Shown here: in pieces, positions 46,168 to 58,680 of the stretch
Position numbering within the stretch: position 1 is the stretch's first letter
How the letters are laid out: each line of letters opens with the position of its first letter
Assembly: GCF_000003855.2 (NCBI RefSeq)
Contig: NW_003101666.1
Coordinates: forward strand, 847,129 to 911,128
Source of the DNA: Blastomyces gilchristii SLH14081
Taxonomy: Eukaryota; Ascomycota; Eurotiomycetes; Onygenales; Ajellomycetaceae
Length of the DNA stretch: 64,000 bases
Direction of reading: 5' to 3'
Made by a program: the position numbers and the translations under genes
Notes under the pieces: generated by a model
The model's input: the letters and a program-made list of their open reading frames with translations, nothing else
What the model was told of the DNA's origin: nothing
Databases searched by the model: none

Positions 46168-46978
46168 TGTAAGAGGCCTACGCTGAATAGATCAGTATGA
46201 TATTTATAGATCTTATAATACAAAAGTGAAAAACATTAGAGAAGGAAAAGAAAGAGAAAGTGCGGGAATCAGCAATTAGAGTAAATATTTATACACATAC
46301 ACAGTGATGTACGCGGTGAAGCTTTAAAGTAGAAGAATAGAAATTCTGTGAGTTTTTCAGCTGAGAATCAGCAACTGAGAATCGGAGCTTCAAAGTGAAA
46401 GAATAAGAATCTATGATCAGCTGAGAATCAGCAACTGAGAATCAGAGCTTCAGAGTGAGAGAATAGAAATCTATGAAGTGTAATAAAATAGTCTATATAA
46501 TTGATCAGATACAGCTCATCACATTAGCTCTCTCTTTGCAGAAGTGATATTGTGTGTAGTTCTCTTCAGTCAAGAGCTGCTGTTTGAGATAATATGAAGC
46601 TCAGAGTTTAGATCAGACAATTATAGCTGACTTATTTCATAAAATATTATCAGCTGCAGCTGCAGAATCTCTTATTGAGAACATCTTTAATCTCTTACTC
46701 AAGTTTATTATCTTCTTCTATAATCTCTAGTAGCTGTCAATTGAAAGTCAGTTGAAAAGGAAATAAATCAGTGATAGTGTAGCAGAGTAAGCCTGTATAA
46801 AAGATATTATAAATTTCTAATGATATGTTAAGACAGTAATTATGACTGTCTAAAACTTCGATCACTTTATACTTAATATAGCAGTAATTCAGTGTATAAG
46901 ACAGATATGTGATCTGTATATTCTTAAGATTTAATCATATCAGGTTCTCTATCTTATATTACTCAGTGAGATCTCAGT
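46168..46978 (-). mobile_element. Gyp1-D, left part only (3' LTR, chromodomain, integrase end)
   Basis: The LTR lies at 46168-46523 (356 bp). It is longer than others because of a duplicated block of about 58 bp (cagctgagaatcagcaactg occurs twice near 46359 and 46419). Internal sequence with the chromodomain region follows at about 46565-46705, then the element is cut at 46979 by hAT-2. The rest must lie right of the window. Confidence 0.9.
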
Positions 46979-48806
46979 TAGACTAACTGATAAGATCATG
47001 AATTTCACATTTATTCTTATTTAATCTGATCTCATACATTTCTTGGCGTGAGTCTCACCAGAATCAAGCATCAAAAAAATCTGAAAATGAATTATTTCTG
47101 AGAGAAATGACATGAAAAATGACCAGATTTAATTCAAGAACAGTAAAATGAGAGTAATTTCTCAGAATAAACTATGAAAGATAATCATTCTTTCAAAATC
47201 AGAATGAGACTGAGACTGAAGATTAAATTCAGTCTCATTTAATTCATTTAGTGATTACTTATATAATCAGAATTTAGTAACAATTATTAATAATACTCAT
47301 GAAACAACTAAATACATTCTTGTGTAAGTTTATTCTTCACTTTCTTATAAAAACTACACTTCTCTGATATACTGTAATCAGAGGTATTAAACTGTCTGAT
47401 AATTTCATGTTTTACAATCATGAATTTCTTGATTATTTCTTCTTATAATTGTTCTCAGTGATAGTGATAAATATCTCAGCTTGAGTTGAACTTTTTACTT
47501 CATTCTCATCTCTATCAATGAAATTGTTAGAATATTATATATTATCAGTACAATAGTTGAATATATACTCTCAATAATTTTTCATAACTCTAGAATTGAT
47601 TTAATGCATAAATTTGTTAAATCATCTTGAAGATAGCAGTTAAATTCAGTTTTATAAGTATATAGTTTTATCTGATTTTCAGTTGCAATTAATATATATA
47701 AGTTCTGTTTCAAAGTTAGTATTATAGTTCTATATGATATAAAGTGTTATCAAAAATTATTACTTATAAGGAAATTGTATTTCACTGTCTTTACATCTCT
47801 AATATCTGCTCATTCAAATCTCTGATAGTTGACATTGTAGTAGTCTCAGACTAATTTAACATATAAGTCTCATTTCTTCTCTATTCAATCTTGAGAAGTG
47901 TAAATATTAACTTAATGATAGTGATCTAGTAGAGCTGCTACAGCATAGTACTCTATAAAAGATTGTTCAGTTTTACTGTAATAATATACTAGTTTATTTC
48001 TTACAGTAATAATAGTCTGTACTATAGTATCATTTCAGACTGAATTTCTTTTTAAGTGATTTAACTGCTTCTCAAGATAAGTAAATAAACTGTTATACAC
48101 TTATCAGACTGACTGCAGCATTGGTGTATAAGTGATTGAAACTGTCTTAGTTATCTTATAAAACTGAAACAGTAAATCAATCACATATTTCAACTGAGTT
48201 CACTTCATATCAGAAAGTTTCAATATCTGAATCTTTTCTCAATCAGAGTATTACACTTAATAATCAATTATCTGATATAATTGAAGAGTTTGAATAGTTA
48301 TCTCATATATTGAACTTTATTATATTCTAATATTCTGTATCATATTCAGTGATATGACTGATTTGTTTATTTATTGAATATCATGAAATTGTTATTATTA
48401 TTTAGAGAAGATATAAATTATATTAACAATGTTTTGAATCTGTGATATTTAAATTATTAGTCAATCTATTCAAAATTAACAGTAGTATTATCAAAAAGTA
48501 TTATTAAAAAGTAATATTAAAAAGTGTTATCAAAAAACATTATCTTTTATAAAGTGAATATAAAAGTTACTTGAGTAATTACTTTCATCTCATTCTTATT
48601 TCAAGAATCAGTCATCTTATTATTCTTTATCTCAATATTAAGATTCTTTATCAGTGTTTGTATCACAAGTTGAATCACATGAGTAATACAGAGAATATGA
48701 TCTTGTTTATTATTTCAGAAATACAAAGTCAATTTTTATTCTAAGCTCTTTATTATAGTGTAGTTATTCACAGTATTATCAGTTATCATTGTAAGAAGAC
48801 TGAGAC

Positions 48807-49115
48807 TGTAAGAGGCCTACGCTGAATAGATCGGTATTATATTGATAGGTCTTATATAACAAAGATAAAAACATTATAGAAGAAAAGAAAGAGAAAGTGT
48901 GAGAATCAGTGATTAAGATGAATATTTATACGCATATGTGGCGGCGTACACAGTGAAGCTTCAGAGTGGAAGAATATACACGTGTTTGTAGTGGCCGAGA
49001 ATCAGTGATTGAGAATGATCAAGAATTGAAGTGTATGCATTTGAGAATGAAGTGATTGAAATCTGTGAAGTGTAATGAAATAGTCTATATAATTGATCAG
49101 ACACAGTCTGTCACA
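48807..49115 (-). repeat. Gyp1-E 3' LTR
   Basis: tgtaagaggcctacgctg ... cagtctgtcaca. Same subtype as the Gyp1-A LTR. Confidence 0.93.
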
Positions 49116-52100
49116 TTAGCTCTCTCTTTCAGAAGCAGTTCTTATCAGTCAAGAGCTGCTGTTTCAGATAATGTGAAACTCAGAGTTCAGATCAGTTGAT
49201 TGTAACTGACTTATTTCACAAGATATTATCAGCTGCAGTTATAGAGTCTCTTATCAAGAATATTCTCAATCTCTCACTCAAGCTCATTATCTTCTTCTAT
49301 AATGCCTGGTGACTGTCAGTCAGAAGTCAGTTGAGAAGAGAATGAATCAGTGATGATACAGCAGAGTAAGCTTGTGTGAAATACATTATGAATCTCTGAT
49401 GATGTGTCAAGGCAGTAGTTGCGGCTATCTAGAACTTCTATCACTTTATACTTGACATGGCAGTAATCTAGTGTATAAGATGAATATGTGATTCATATGT
49501 TCTTAAGATTTAATCATATCAGATCTTCTATATTATATTATTCAGCAGAGTCTCAGTGAACATTAATTTGATTCTCTTGATCTTGTTTCACAGTTATTAT
49601 GAAGATCTCTGCTCAATCAGAGGCATCTCAGAGCTTTATTACTATATTATCAGTGATCTGAATTGAACTGCAGAGATCTGATATGAACTGTATAATCTCT
49701 AGAAGATTCAACACTTTCATGTGATATCTGTGTGTAAGAAAGAATAAGCTTATATCTGTTGAAATAATATCTGAACTGTTAATAGTGACCTCTGTGTGTA
49801 GAAGAAGATTATATTAATCATCTTATAAGTGATTACAGAACTTTCAGAGATAATTCTTCACAGTCTGAATTATCTATTCTGATGCATTATCAGTCTCAGA
49901 GTGATAGACAGTTAATAGACAGTGTATAATCTTGAGAACTTGACAGATTCTTGTTCAGAGAGTGCTCATGAATTGACAGTTCTGATTCAATATTATAGAT
50001 CTCAGTAATTCATATATCTGATAGAACAGGCTCTGTAGAAAAGCTTCAGTGACTTGTTCAGTATTCATCTTATTACAAGATTTTAATATTACATCTTTAC
50101 TCAGTTAATTCATGATAATCAGAATGTTTCTACAACTCTTACTCTTAGATAGATTGATAGCAAAGTTAATTACTACATCTTATCAGATTCTATCAGAGAT
50201 ATTGAGTGATTTCAATAGATCTTTTCTACAGTTCTTTTATAAGATAATAGAAGAACAGTGATTGCAGTTTCAGATAAAGTGTCTGATACTGTTTAATATC
50301 TTGAATCAGTAGAACTCTCAGAAGATCATTCTATACAGTTATTTACAGCCTGAATAACTGATTATATGCAAATTATACATCTCTTGTATTATTCAAATGT
50401 ATAAGAGTTTGAAGTGAAAGACTCAGTGTTATTCATAAAATTATAGACTGTTATTATCATTGATTAAACATTCTGAGATATCAGTTCTTATATATAGTTC
50501 TGGAGAAAATCAGAGTGCTTCTTAATATACTGCTTTAATAAGAGTCTGAAGAAGTTCATCTGTCTGAGCTGCTGTATGCCACAGTTCATCTAGTGTAGAG
50601 AAAGTGAAGATATTCATGACAGTTCTAACTGAAGAAGCATGTATAGTGTCATGAACTGTTTCATCTTGATTAACTAGTATCTTCAGATTCAAGAGCCAGT
50701 GCTCTCAGTTTATTCAGTGAGTATCTGTTACATCAGATAATATATCTTACTCTTATTATAAGAGAACATCTGTCATCAAGTTCTGGCTATCAGAATGATA
50801 GTGTATTGTAAAATGAAAGCAGCTTAAGAACTCAGATCATTGTATCTGTTATTCAGTGAGTTTATAAGTAGTTGTGAAGTATTTGAGATTCTTATAATCA
50901 GTGACTATCTCAAATTCAGAGACACTTCAGAGTTCAGAGTCTCATTCTTCTAAACAGTGTATAATTATGAGAAGTTTCTTATCATAGATCTCATAATTGC
51001 ATTCAGCAGAACTCAGTTTCTTAGACATGAAGACATATAATTATAGAATATCTTCATTATTATATTGTAATATCACTTCTTCTATTACATAGTCAGAGAA
51101 ATCAGCTTCAATAACTGTCTTATAATCAGAATTAAATATTATCAGTAGAGAGATATTAATGAACATCTTCTTCATCTGTATAAATACAGCTTTAATATTC
51201 ACTGATCATTGAAATACTGAGTCTTTCTTAGTAAGGTCTGTAAGTGATCTCACAATATCTGAGAAGTTTCATATAAATTGCTGATAGAAGTTAGTAAATT
51301 TGATGAAGCTTTATACATCTTTCACAGTATATGAAGCTTCTCATTCAAGAATAGCAGAGACTTTCTCAGGATTTATTTGAATTCCCTTGTCAGCTTCTAT
51401 AATAAAACTCAGATACTTAGTACTCTTGACTTCAAAATCACACTTATCAATATCTATTGATAGTTCTGTTTCTTGTAGCTATTATAATATCTTTCACATA
51501 TGCTCTTGATATTCTTTTCTGATTTCATTAGTAAAGATGAGAATATCATCTAGATAAGCAGATACAAACTTATCAAGAAAGTCTTGAAGCACTCAGTTGA
51601 TATACTTCTGAAATGTACTGAGAATGTTAATCAGTTCAAAGAGTGTGACTATTCATTTAAAGAGATCATAATATGTTTGAAATGCTGTAAGTCATTCATC
51701 TTCTTCAGTGATATAAATCTTATAAAATATGATGATGATATCTAGTTTTATAAATTATTGAGCTTATCTGATTCATACTAGGGTTTCATTAATAAGAGAT
51801 AAGAGATATTGATCTTTCTTTATCAATCTGTTCAGATCTTGATAGTTTACACAGAATCAGAGTTCTTTATCTGATTTCTTTGCAAAGAGAATAGAGACTG
51901 CAGTGAAAGAGTTACTAATATATATAAATTCTTTATTTAACAGATTATTAAGTGTCTTTTCAAGGAGAAGAAGTTCATCTCAGAACATGTTATAAAGAGG
52001 GTCTTATAACAGTTCAGAGTTCTTATCATTCTTTTTCTCTAACTTAATACTGTGATTCACTCTGAGATCTTATAAGAGAGATATGTTTGTAATATTATCT

Positions 52101-52699
52101 TGTCAGAAGACATCTAGATATTCATGATATTAGTAAGAGAGTTTTGTACAAGAATCTGTTATTATAATATGAGATAATTTTTCTAGAGTCTTTTTAATAT
52201 TGATCAGACTGATAGAATAGATTGATACATAATTCTGATGTTAATAATTCTTTCAGTGACTTCTTTTTCTGAGTATTTTATAGATATTGACAGAGATCTG
52301 TGTCAGATCAATAGTCTTATGAATATCATCTTTATGAATTCTATCATTGTTAGAGAATATCAAGCTTCTGTTTTAAGTGTTTAATAAGATGTCTTATTCA
52401 GATAGTCAGGTAAGTTCTAATATAAGATTGTAATCAAGATTATCAACTTCATATGCATAGATATCTTCATGTTGATATTCTCTCATATCTATGATCAGCT
52501 TCATTATATAACAGGTATAAATGTCTTTTGAATCATTAAATTCTGTGAGAAGTTGAGGTTTTAATAAAGAGATACACTGAAGATTATAATATCTTACAAC
52601 TGAAGATTTTATTATTGTATAGTGATATAGACTGCTGTCTATCATAGCTTTCATATTATACATATTATCAATCACAGTAGATACAAGAATTGTATTCAT
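49116..52699 (-). pseudogene. Gyp1-E pol remnant with intact YLDD box
   Basis: Protease is open at 52699-52406 (V-S-T-V-I-D-N-M-Y-N, active site I-D-S-S). The RT box Y-L-D-D is preserved at 51545-51556, the only intact one among the Gyp1 copies here. RNase H and integrase follow leftward, and the chromodomain region lies at about 49165-49305. Stops are as in the other copies. Confidence 0.85.
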
Positions 52700-53868
52700 T
52701 ATTATCTTCTCTTTAAATTATTATTATCTGATCTCTTCAAGCTTCTGTTTATAAATTTGAATAGAAGTCAATCTTTTTCCTGTTTCATCAGAGTATTCTC
52801 ATAGTTATCTTTCAAATCTTTCTCTAATGTAATCTGATTGATGTGAACAGATACTGATTCATTCTTTGAATGAGAAGACACTGATCTTTCTCCTGAGTAT
52901 GAAGACATATAGATTAATCAGCAGTTGAAAGCAATGTGTTCTGATTGATTACAGTTAATGCACACTTTATATTGACATCAATCAGTGACTTCTTCAGAAG
53001 TGATCTCAGAAACTCAGAAGTCTATCTGAATGGCAGAGATTCTTGCTTGTGTGTAGATATTTAAGTCTACTCAATTCATGACATCTGCATCATTGTTATT
53101 CCTTAATACAGGTGTATGAGTCACTGAGATGTAATGTCTTCTGTCACTATTCTGTATATTCTTGAGTTTGGTAAGATAATCATTCATTGTCTGACACTGT
53201 GTGTAGAAGTCTTCATAAGTCTGGTCTTTGTCTGTGCTTACAAGAGTCTGTAAGAGTTTGAAAGTTAATGTCTTCTTAAGCATGCTAATCTTTATTTGAT
53301 TCTCTTAAGATTAATCATCTGCTTCTAGAATCTTGATGTTGAAGTCAGAAATAAATGTTGTAAGAGAAGTGTTTCTCTGTCAGATGCTCTGTAACTAATC
53401 TAATACTTTCTGTTATATAACAGTGTCTTGAAACAGAATATTAAGATGTTTCATGATATTGTCAGATGCTTACAACACTGATTCACATGCTTTCATTCAT
53501 GAATAAAACTTCTGTTTCATACAATCTTTCAATTGTTTATTGATATATCAATCTTGATTGATTAATGAACTGATGATATCTTCATCTACACTCAGTTTTA
53601 TGAGCATTTTTATCCTTCATGATGAGTAGAGAGTGAGATTAAAAGTATTGAAATATGTAGAAGCATCTAAGCATTCTTTCAGTGCTTTTGTATTTGATTC
53701 TGTAGATATTGAAATCACATGAGTTAATTATTGAATCTCTTCATATTGAAGTTATTGAGTTATATACATGTCTGCTATCTGTTGCTGTTATAATTTCAAT
53801 ATTGCTCAGAGTCACTGTGACATTGCATCTATGCTCACATTCAAGAGTTTCATATTCTTGTTAGACAT
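52700..53868 (-). pseudogene. Gyp1-E gag remnant
   Basis: The start at 53868 matches the other copies. A 70-codon stretch is open at 53283-53071 (L-K-K-T-L-T-F-K-L-L-Q at its start). The frame is otherwise broken by TGA and TAA. It is followed by a 297-base leader up to the 5' LTR. Confidence 0.75.
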
Positions 53869-54165
53869 GATTATATTGATCATTGAATGTGTAATTGTAT
53901 TCTCATATGTCTGAGTGTCAGAACTCTCAGGTCTTTTACTGACATTCTCTTATAAGATCTTATTCTCTTCATGAGATCTTGTTACAGGGCCAGGGTGACT
54001 GATGAGCAAGCTTCTATCTGAGAACTCAGTGTTCACTTGACTGTGTTTTCTCTTTCTTATGTGTTGTTACACATTTGAATATCTCTCAATGAATAATTGT
54101 TTCTGATGAGAAGATGATGTGTGAATAATTGTTTTCTAATAAGAAGATAATGAACATTTTTATAG

Positions 54166-54474
54166 TGTAAGAAGTCTACACTAAATAGATCAGTATTATA
54201 TTGATAGGTCTTATATAACAAAGATAAAAATGTTAGAGAAGAAAAGAAAGAGAAAGTGCAAGAATCAGTTATTGAGATGGATATTTATATGTGTATGTGG
54301 TGACATACACAGTGGAGCTTCAGGGTGGAAGAATATACACGCGTTCGTAGCGGCTGAGGATCAGTGATCAAGAATGGCCGAGAATCGAAGTGTATGTGTT
54401 CGAGAATGAAGTGGTTGGAATCTGTGAAGTGTAATGGAATAGTCTATATAATTGATCGGGCGCAGCCCGCCACA
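54166..54474 (-). repeat. Gyp1-E 5' LTR
   Basis: tgtaagaagtctacac ... gcagcccgccaca. It is adjacent on the left to a leader ending gaacatttttatag. Confidence 0.93.
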
Positions 54475-55869
54475 GAGACTAATATTTCAATAGTTATTTT
54501 TAATCACAGTTATTAATATCTCTGTTATATAATTCTCAGTATGACTACTGATTAATAATTCAAATTCAATTAATGTCTCTTAATAAGTTCAGTTCTCATC
54601 AATATAATAACATATAACTCTTATAAATGTAAGATTATTTATACTAGTTTATACATTCACTGTGAGAGACACTCTTTGATGATTCTTCAACTCTGATTCT
54701 AGATATTGTATATTAACTTTGTAGTATATCTTGAGATTGAACTGAAGACATAATCAATGTAGAATATGAAGATTTAAATTAAGCATTTAAAGAAGAATTC
54801 AGAATTCAGAGTTTTCAATTGATTGAAGAGAAAGATTCAGAGATATATATATATAAAGTAATTATTCACAGAAGTTATCAGATAAGAGTTATGAAATCAT
54901 AGTACTGATATATAATTGTTTTCACATAATTTTCTTCAAATTAGAAAGTTAGTATTATCAAAAATTATTATCTGATAGAGTAACTTATCAGCTCAGTAGT
55001 AATTTTCTAATTATTTTTCTTTTATTATCTGTATTCTGATGACTTCAGATGTCAGAAAATTCTGTCAGAGTTATAATCAGTTTATAATAAATATTTCTGC
55101 ATAAAGTTACAGTAATTACAGTAGAGAGATAACTCTTAAGTAATCTATAATATAATCTGTTAATAATTATTTCATAGTTTATCTTAATATTTGTGTTGAG
55201 TTTTTCATAAATTTTATGACCTAAAATCAGATATGAAGAATAAAGTAATTATTCATTATAATTGAAAGAGAGTACTCTGTATTGAATTATAAATAATATA
55301 GACTTTGTAATTCACAGTGATTTCTTAAAGAGTTTATGAATCTTTAATAGAAGTAAAAGAAGTGAAAGAAGTGAATTCAGAAGATATAATAAAGATTTAA
55401 GAAAGATAATAATTTATTTTTAATAAAGATAATAACTGATCACTGCTATATATAAGAAGAATTATTATAGGAGAAAATAATCTTCTTTCTTAGCTTAGTT
55501 ATAATTTCAATATTAACTCAGATTGAATATTATCAATATATAAAAGTAAATAAATAATCTTGATTAATCTCTGTCATATTTCTTGAAATGTATTAATATT
55601 GTGAAAGAGAGTATTATCAAATTATATTATCAGATAATATCATTAAAAATAAATTAATATTATGAATATCAATATTGAAAAAATGTTAATATTTCTATAT
55701 TATAGTGATTTGTGAATCATGATAGTTAAATATATATATATATATTATTTCTGATATTGATAATTGATTACAACTTGTACAATAATTTTTGAAAACTTAA
55801 AATTAATTTTAATTATTAACTAATAATTATGAACTTATAAGTTATAACTAACTAATATAAAAAGAAAAA

Positions 55870-56696
55870 AACTTTTTCTACTTATTATCTTTCTTCTCTT
55901 TCTCATTCATCTCATTATTCTTCATAATTTACTTTTTATTCTTATTTTTCTTCTTCTTATTCTTATCTGAGATGATAATTATCTTAAAATCTCTCTCTGC
56001 TATCTTCTCAGAAGAGGGTTCTCACTGCTCTCTCTTAATCAGATTAATCTGTATCTCAAAATCCTGCATTTTCTAATCTGCTATCTTGAGTTTCATCTTA
56101 GTGATAAGTAGATTGATATACTTAGAGAGCAGAGCTGTCTTCTCAATATTCTGAATTATGAAGTGTATTTAAGATCTGAACAAGATCTTAATTTCCTTCT
56201 TCTCTGTCAGCTTCTGCTAATTAATTAGAGAATAGAAGTGTTATCAAAATAAATTATCTCTTAATAAAAAACTTATCAGTTTTAACTTCTTTATCTTCTA
56301 CTTTAATATCTTCTTAATCTTCTTCTGCTGTTATTTATTTATAGTATCACTCTTTCTATCTCACTCTCTCTTCATCTTAGTTTTAAATCATTCTCAGAAC
56401 TTCTTCTGATTTTATCACTACTGTATAAAACTCTTCACTATCTTCTTTTTCAATCTCTTATAGATAATGTTATCTGTATTATTTCTATACTTAGTTCAGT
56501 CTAAATCTATCAGAAGTGTTACTTAAAATTGTTATTATTTTACTCTCATACAGAGTCTCTTCAACACATTATAATATGTCTTATAATCTATCTCTTCTTG
56601 CTTAAACATCTTTTTCTTCTCTCTCTTCAATCTGTGACAGTGCTCACGCATCTTGATGATTCACAGAACCACAGAATATTTGAAGAGAAATGACAT
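55870..56696 (-). pseudogene. hAT-2 accessory charged ORF
   Basis: Counterpart of 42777-43599. From the ATG at 56696 it reads M-S-F-L-F-K-Y-S-V-V-L and then R-E-H-C-H-R-L-K-R-E-K-K-K, in register with hAT-1. The differences are C/T or G/A. More TAA codons are present in the second half. The preserved register in two copies supports a real protein. Confidence 0.55.
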
Positions 56697-56744
56697 AATT
56701 GGTTTTAATAAGTGTTGAGAGAAGATGAAGACAGAAGAGATAGC

Positions 56745-56849
56745 TAGTAATGATATAATAGTAATAATAATAATAATGATAATAATGATGATAATAATAG
56801 TAATGATGATGATAATAATGATAATAATGATGATAATAATAATAATAAA
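56745..56849 (+). repeat. AAT/GAT microsatellite in hAT-2
   Basis: Same tract as 43652-43819, shorter. Gyp1-F inserted 10 bases to its right. Confidence 0.93.
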
Positions 56850-56859
56850 AGAAGAAGTG

Positions 56860-57179
56860 TGTGACGGGCTGTGCTTAATCAATTATATAGACTATTCTGT
56901 TACACTTCACAGATTTCTATCACTTCGATTCTCAGTCGCTGATTCTCGGCTGAAAACCTACAGAATTTCTATTCTTCCGCTCCGAAGCTTCATCACATGT
57001 AAAAACCTCTATTCTTTCACTCTGAAGTTTCATCATGTACATCACTGTGTACATGTATAAATATTCACTTCAATCATCAAATCTCACACTTTCTCTTTCT
57101 TTCCTTCTCTAATGTTTTTCACTTTATTATATAAGATCTATAAATATTATACTGATCTATTCAGTATAGATCTCTTACA
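56860..57179 (+). repeat. Gyp1-F 5' LTR
   Basis: tgtgacgggctgtgc ... gatctcttaca. Confidence 0.94.
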
Positions 57180-57482
57180 CTTGAAAAACATTCATCATCT
57201 TCTTATTAGAAATAATTATCTATCAAGATATCTGAACACATAATAACACATAAGAAATAGAGAAACAGTCAAACAGTTAAAGCAGATATTAAGTTCTCAG
57301 ATGAAAGCATACTCATCAGTCACTCTGACTCTGTAACAAGATCTTATAAAGAGAGTAAGATCTTATAAAGAGAATATCAGTGAAAGATCTAAGAGTTCTG
57401 ATACTACAGATATATGTGATATTCATATAATTACACTTCTTCTGATTTCACAGATATCATATATTCAATGATTGATATAATA

Positions 57483-58680
57483 ATGTCTAATGATAATATG
57501 AGAGAACTCTTGAATACAAGTATAGATATAATATCACAGTGACTCTGAGCAATGTTGAAATTATAACAGTAACAGATAGCTGATATGCATGTAACTCAAT
57601 AACTTCAATATGAGAAAATTCAATAATTAACTCAACAAGAAACTCATGCAATTTCAACATCTACAGAATCAAATACAAAAGCACTGAAAGAATACTTAGA
57701 TACTTCTGTATATTTCAATACTTCTGATCTCACTCTCTACTCATCATGAAGAATGGAAATGCTCATGAAACTGAGTATAGATGAAGATATCATCAGTCCA
57801 CTAATCAATCAAGATTAGTATATCAATGAATAATTGAAGAATCACATGAAACAGAAGTTTCATTCATGAATAAAAGTATGTAAATCAGTGTTATAAATAT
57901 CTGACAATATTATCAAATATCTTAATATTCTGTTTTAAGATACTGTCATATAATAGAAAGTATTAAATTGATTACAGAGTATCTGATAGAGAAATACTTC
58001 TCTCACAACATTCATTCCTGACTTTGATATCAAGATTTTAGAAGCAGATGATCAATCTTGAGAGAATTGAATGAAGATTAGTATGCTTAAGAAGACACTA
58101 ACTTTCAAACTCTTACAGATTCTTATAAGTATAAATGAAGTCTTAACTTATGAAGACTTCTACACACAGTTCTGAACATTGAATAACTGTCTTATCAAGC
58201 TCAAAAGTATATAGAACAGTGATAGAAAATATTACACTTATATACCTGCACTGAGAAATAACTCAGTCACTCATACATCTGTACTGAGAAATAACAACAA
58301 TGATACAGATGCTATGAACTGAGTAGACTTAAATATCTATATATAAGCAAGAGTCTCTGCTGTTCAAACAGGCTTTCAAGTCTCTGAGATCACTTCTGAA
58401 GAAGTCACTGATCAATATCAATGAGAAGTATGTATCAACTGTAACTAATTGAGATATATTACTTCTAACTGTCAATCAGTCTATATATCTTCTTGCTTAA
58501 AGAATGAATCACTGTCTGTCTGCATCAATCACATTACATTAGAGAAGAATTTAGAAGATAACTATGAGAATGTCTCAATGAAACAGAGAAAAGATTAGCT
58601 TCTGTTCGAATTCACAAGCAGAAGCTTGAAGAGGTCAGATGATAATAATTTGAAGAGAAAATGATAATGAATGTAATTCT
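57483..58680 (+). pseudogene. Gyp1-F gag remnant with CCHC
   Basis: It starts M-S-N-D-N-M-R-E-L-L. A central region has S-V-Y-F-N-T-S-D-L-T-L-Y. The zinc knuckle begins at 58431 in the same frame: C-I-N-C-N-x-L-R-Y-I-T-S-N-C, CX2CX4HX4C with the His now Tyr. TGA and TAA interrupt the frame but I see no indel. Pol lies in the -1 (or +2) frame, so a frameshift is the likely expression route. Confidence 0.85.

Larger units (their letters stand above)
48807..54474 (-). mobile_element. Gyp1-E, complete Gyp1 copy
   Basis: 5668 bp between gagac copies at 48802-48806 and 54475-54479. The LTRs are 48807-49115 and 54166-54474 (309 bp each). They differ almost only by C/T and G/A changes placed at different sites in each. 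The right LTR still has cgggcgcagcccgccaca. Confidence 0.95.
47330..55250 (-). pseudogene. hAT-2 transposase, split by Gyp1-E
   Basis: Same gene as in hAT-1 in pieces 47330-48806 and 54480-55250. The BED finger is still visible near 55030-55125 as Y-C-N-Y-C-N-F-M-Q-K, with one ligand partner region changed and H-L-K-S-S-E-Y, where the final Cys has become Tyr. There are more TAA and TGA codons than in hAT-1. Gyp1-E sits in the middle of the coding region. Confidence 0.8.
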
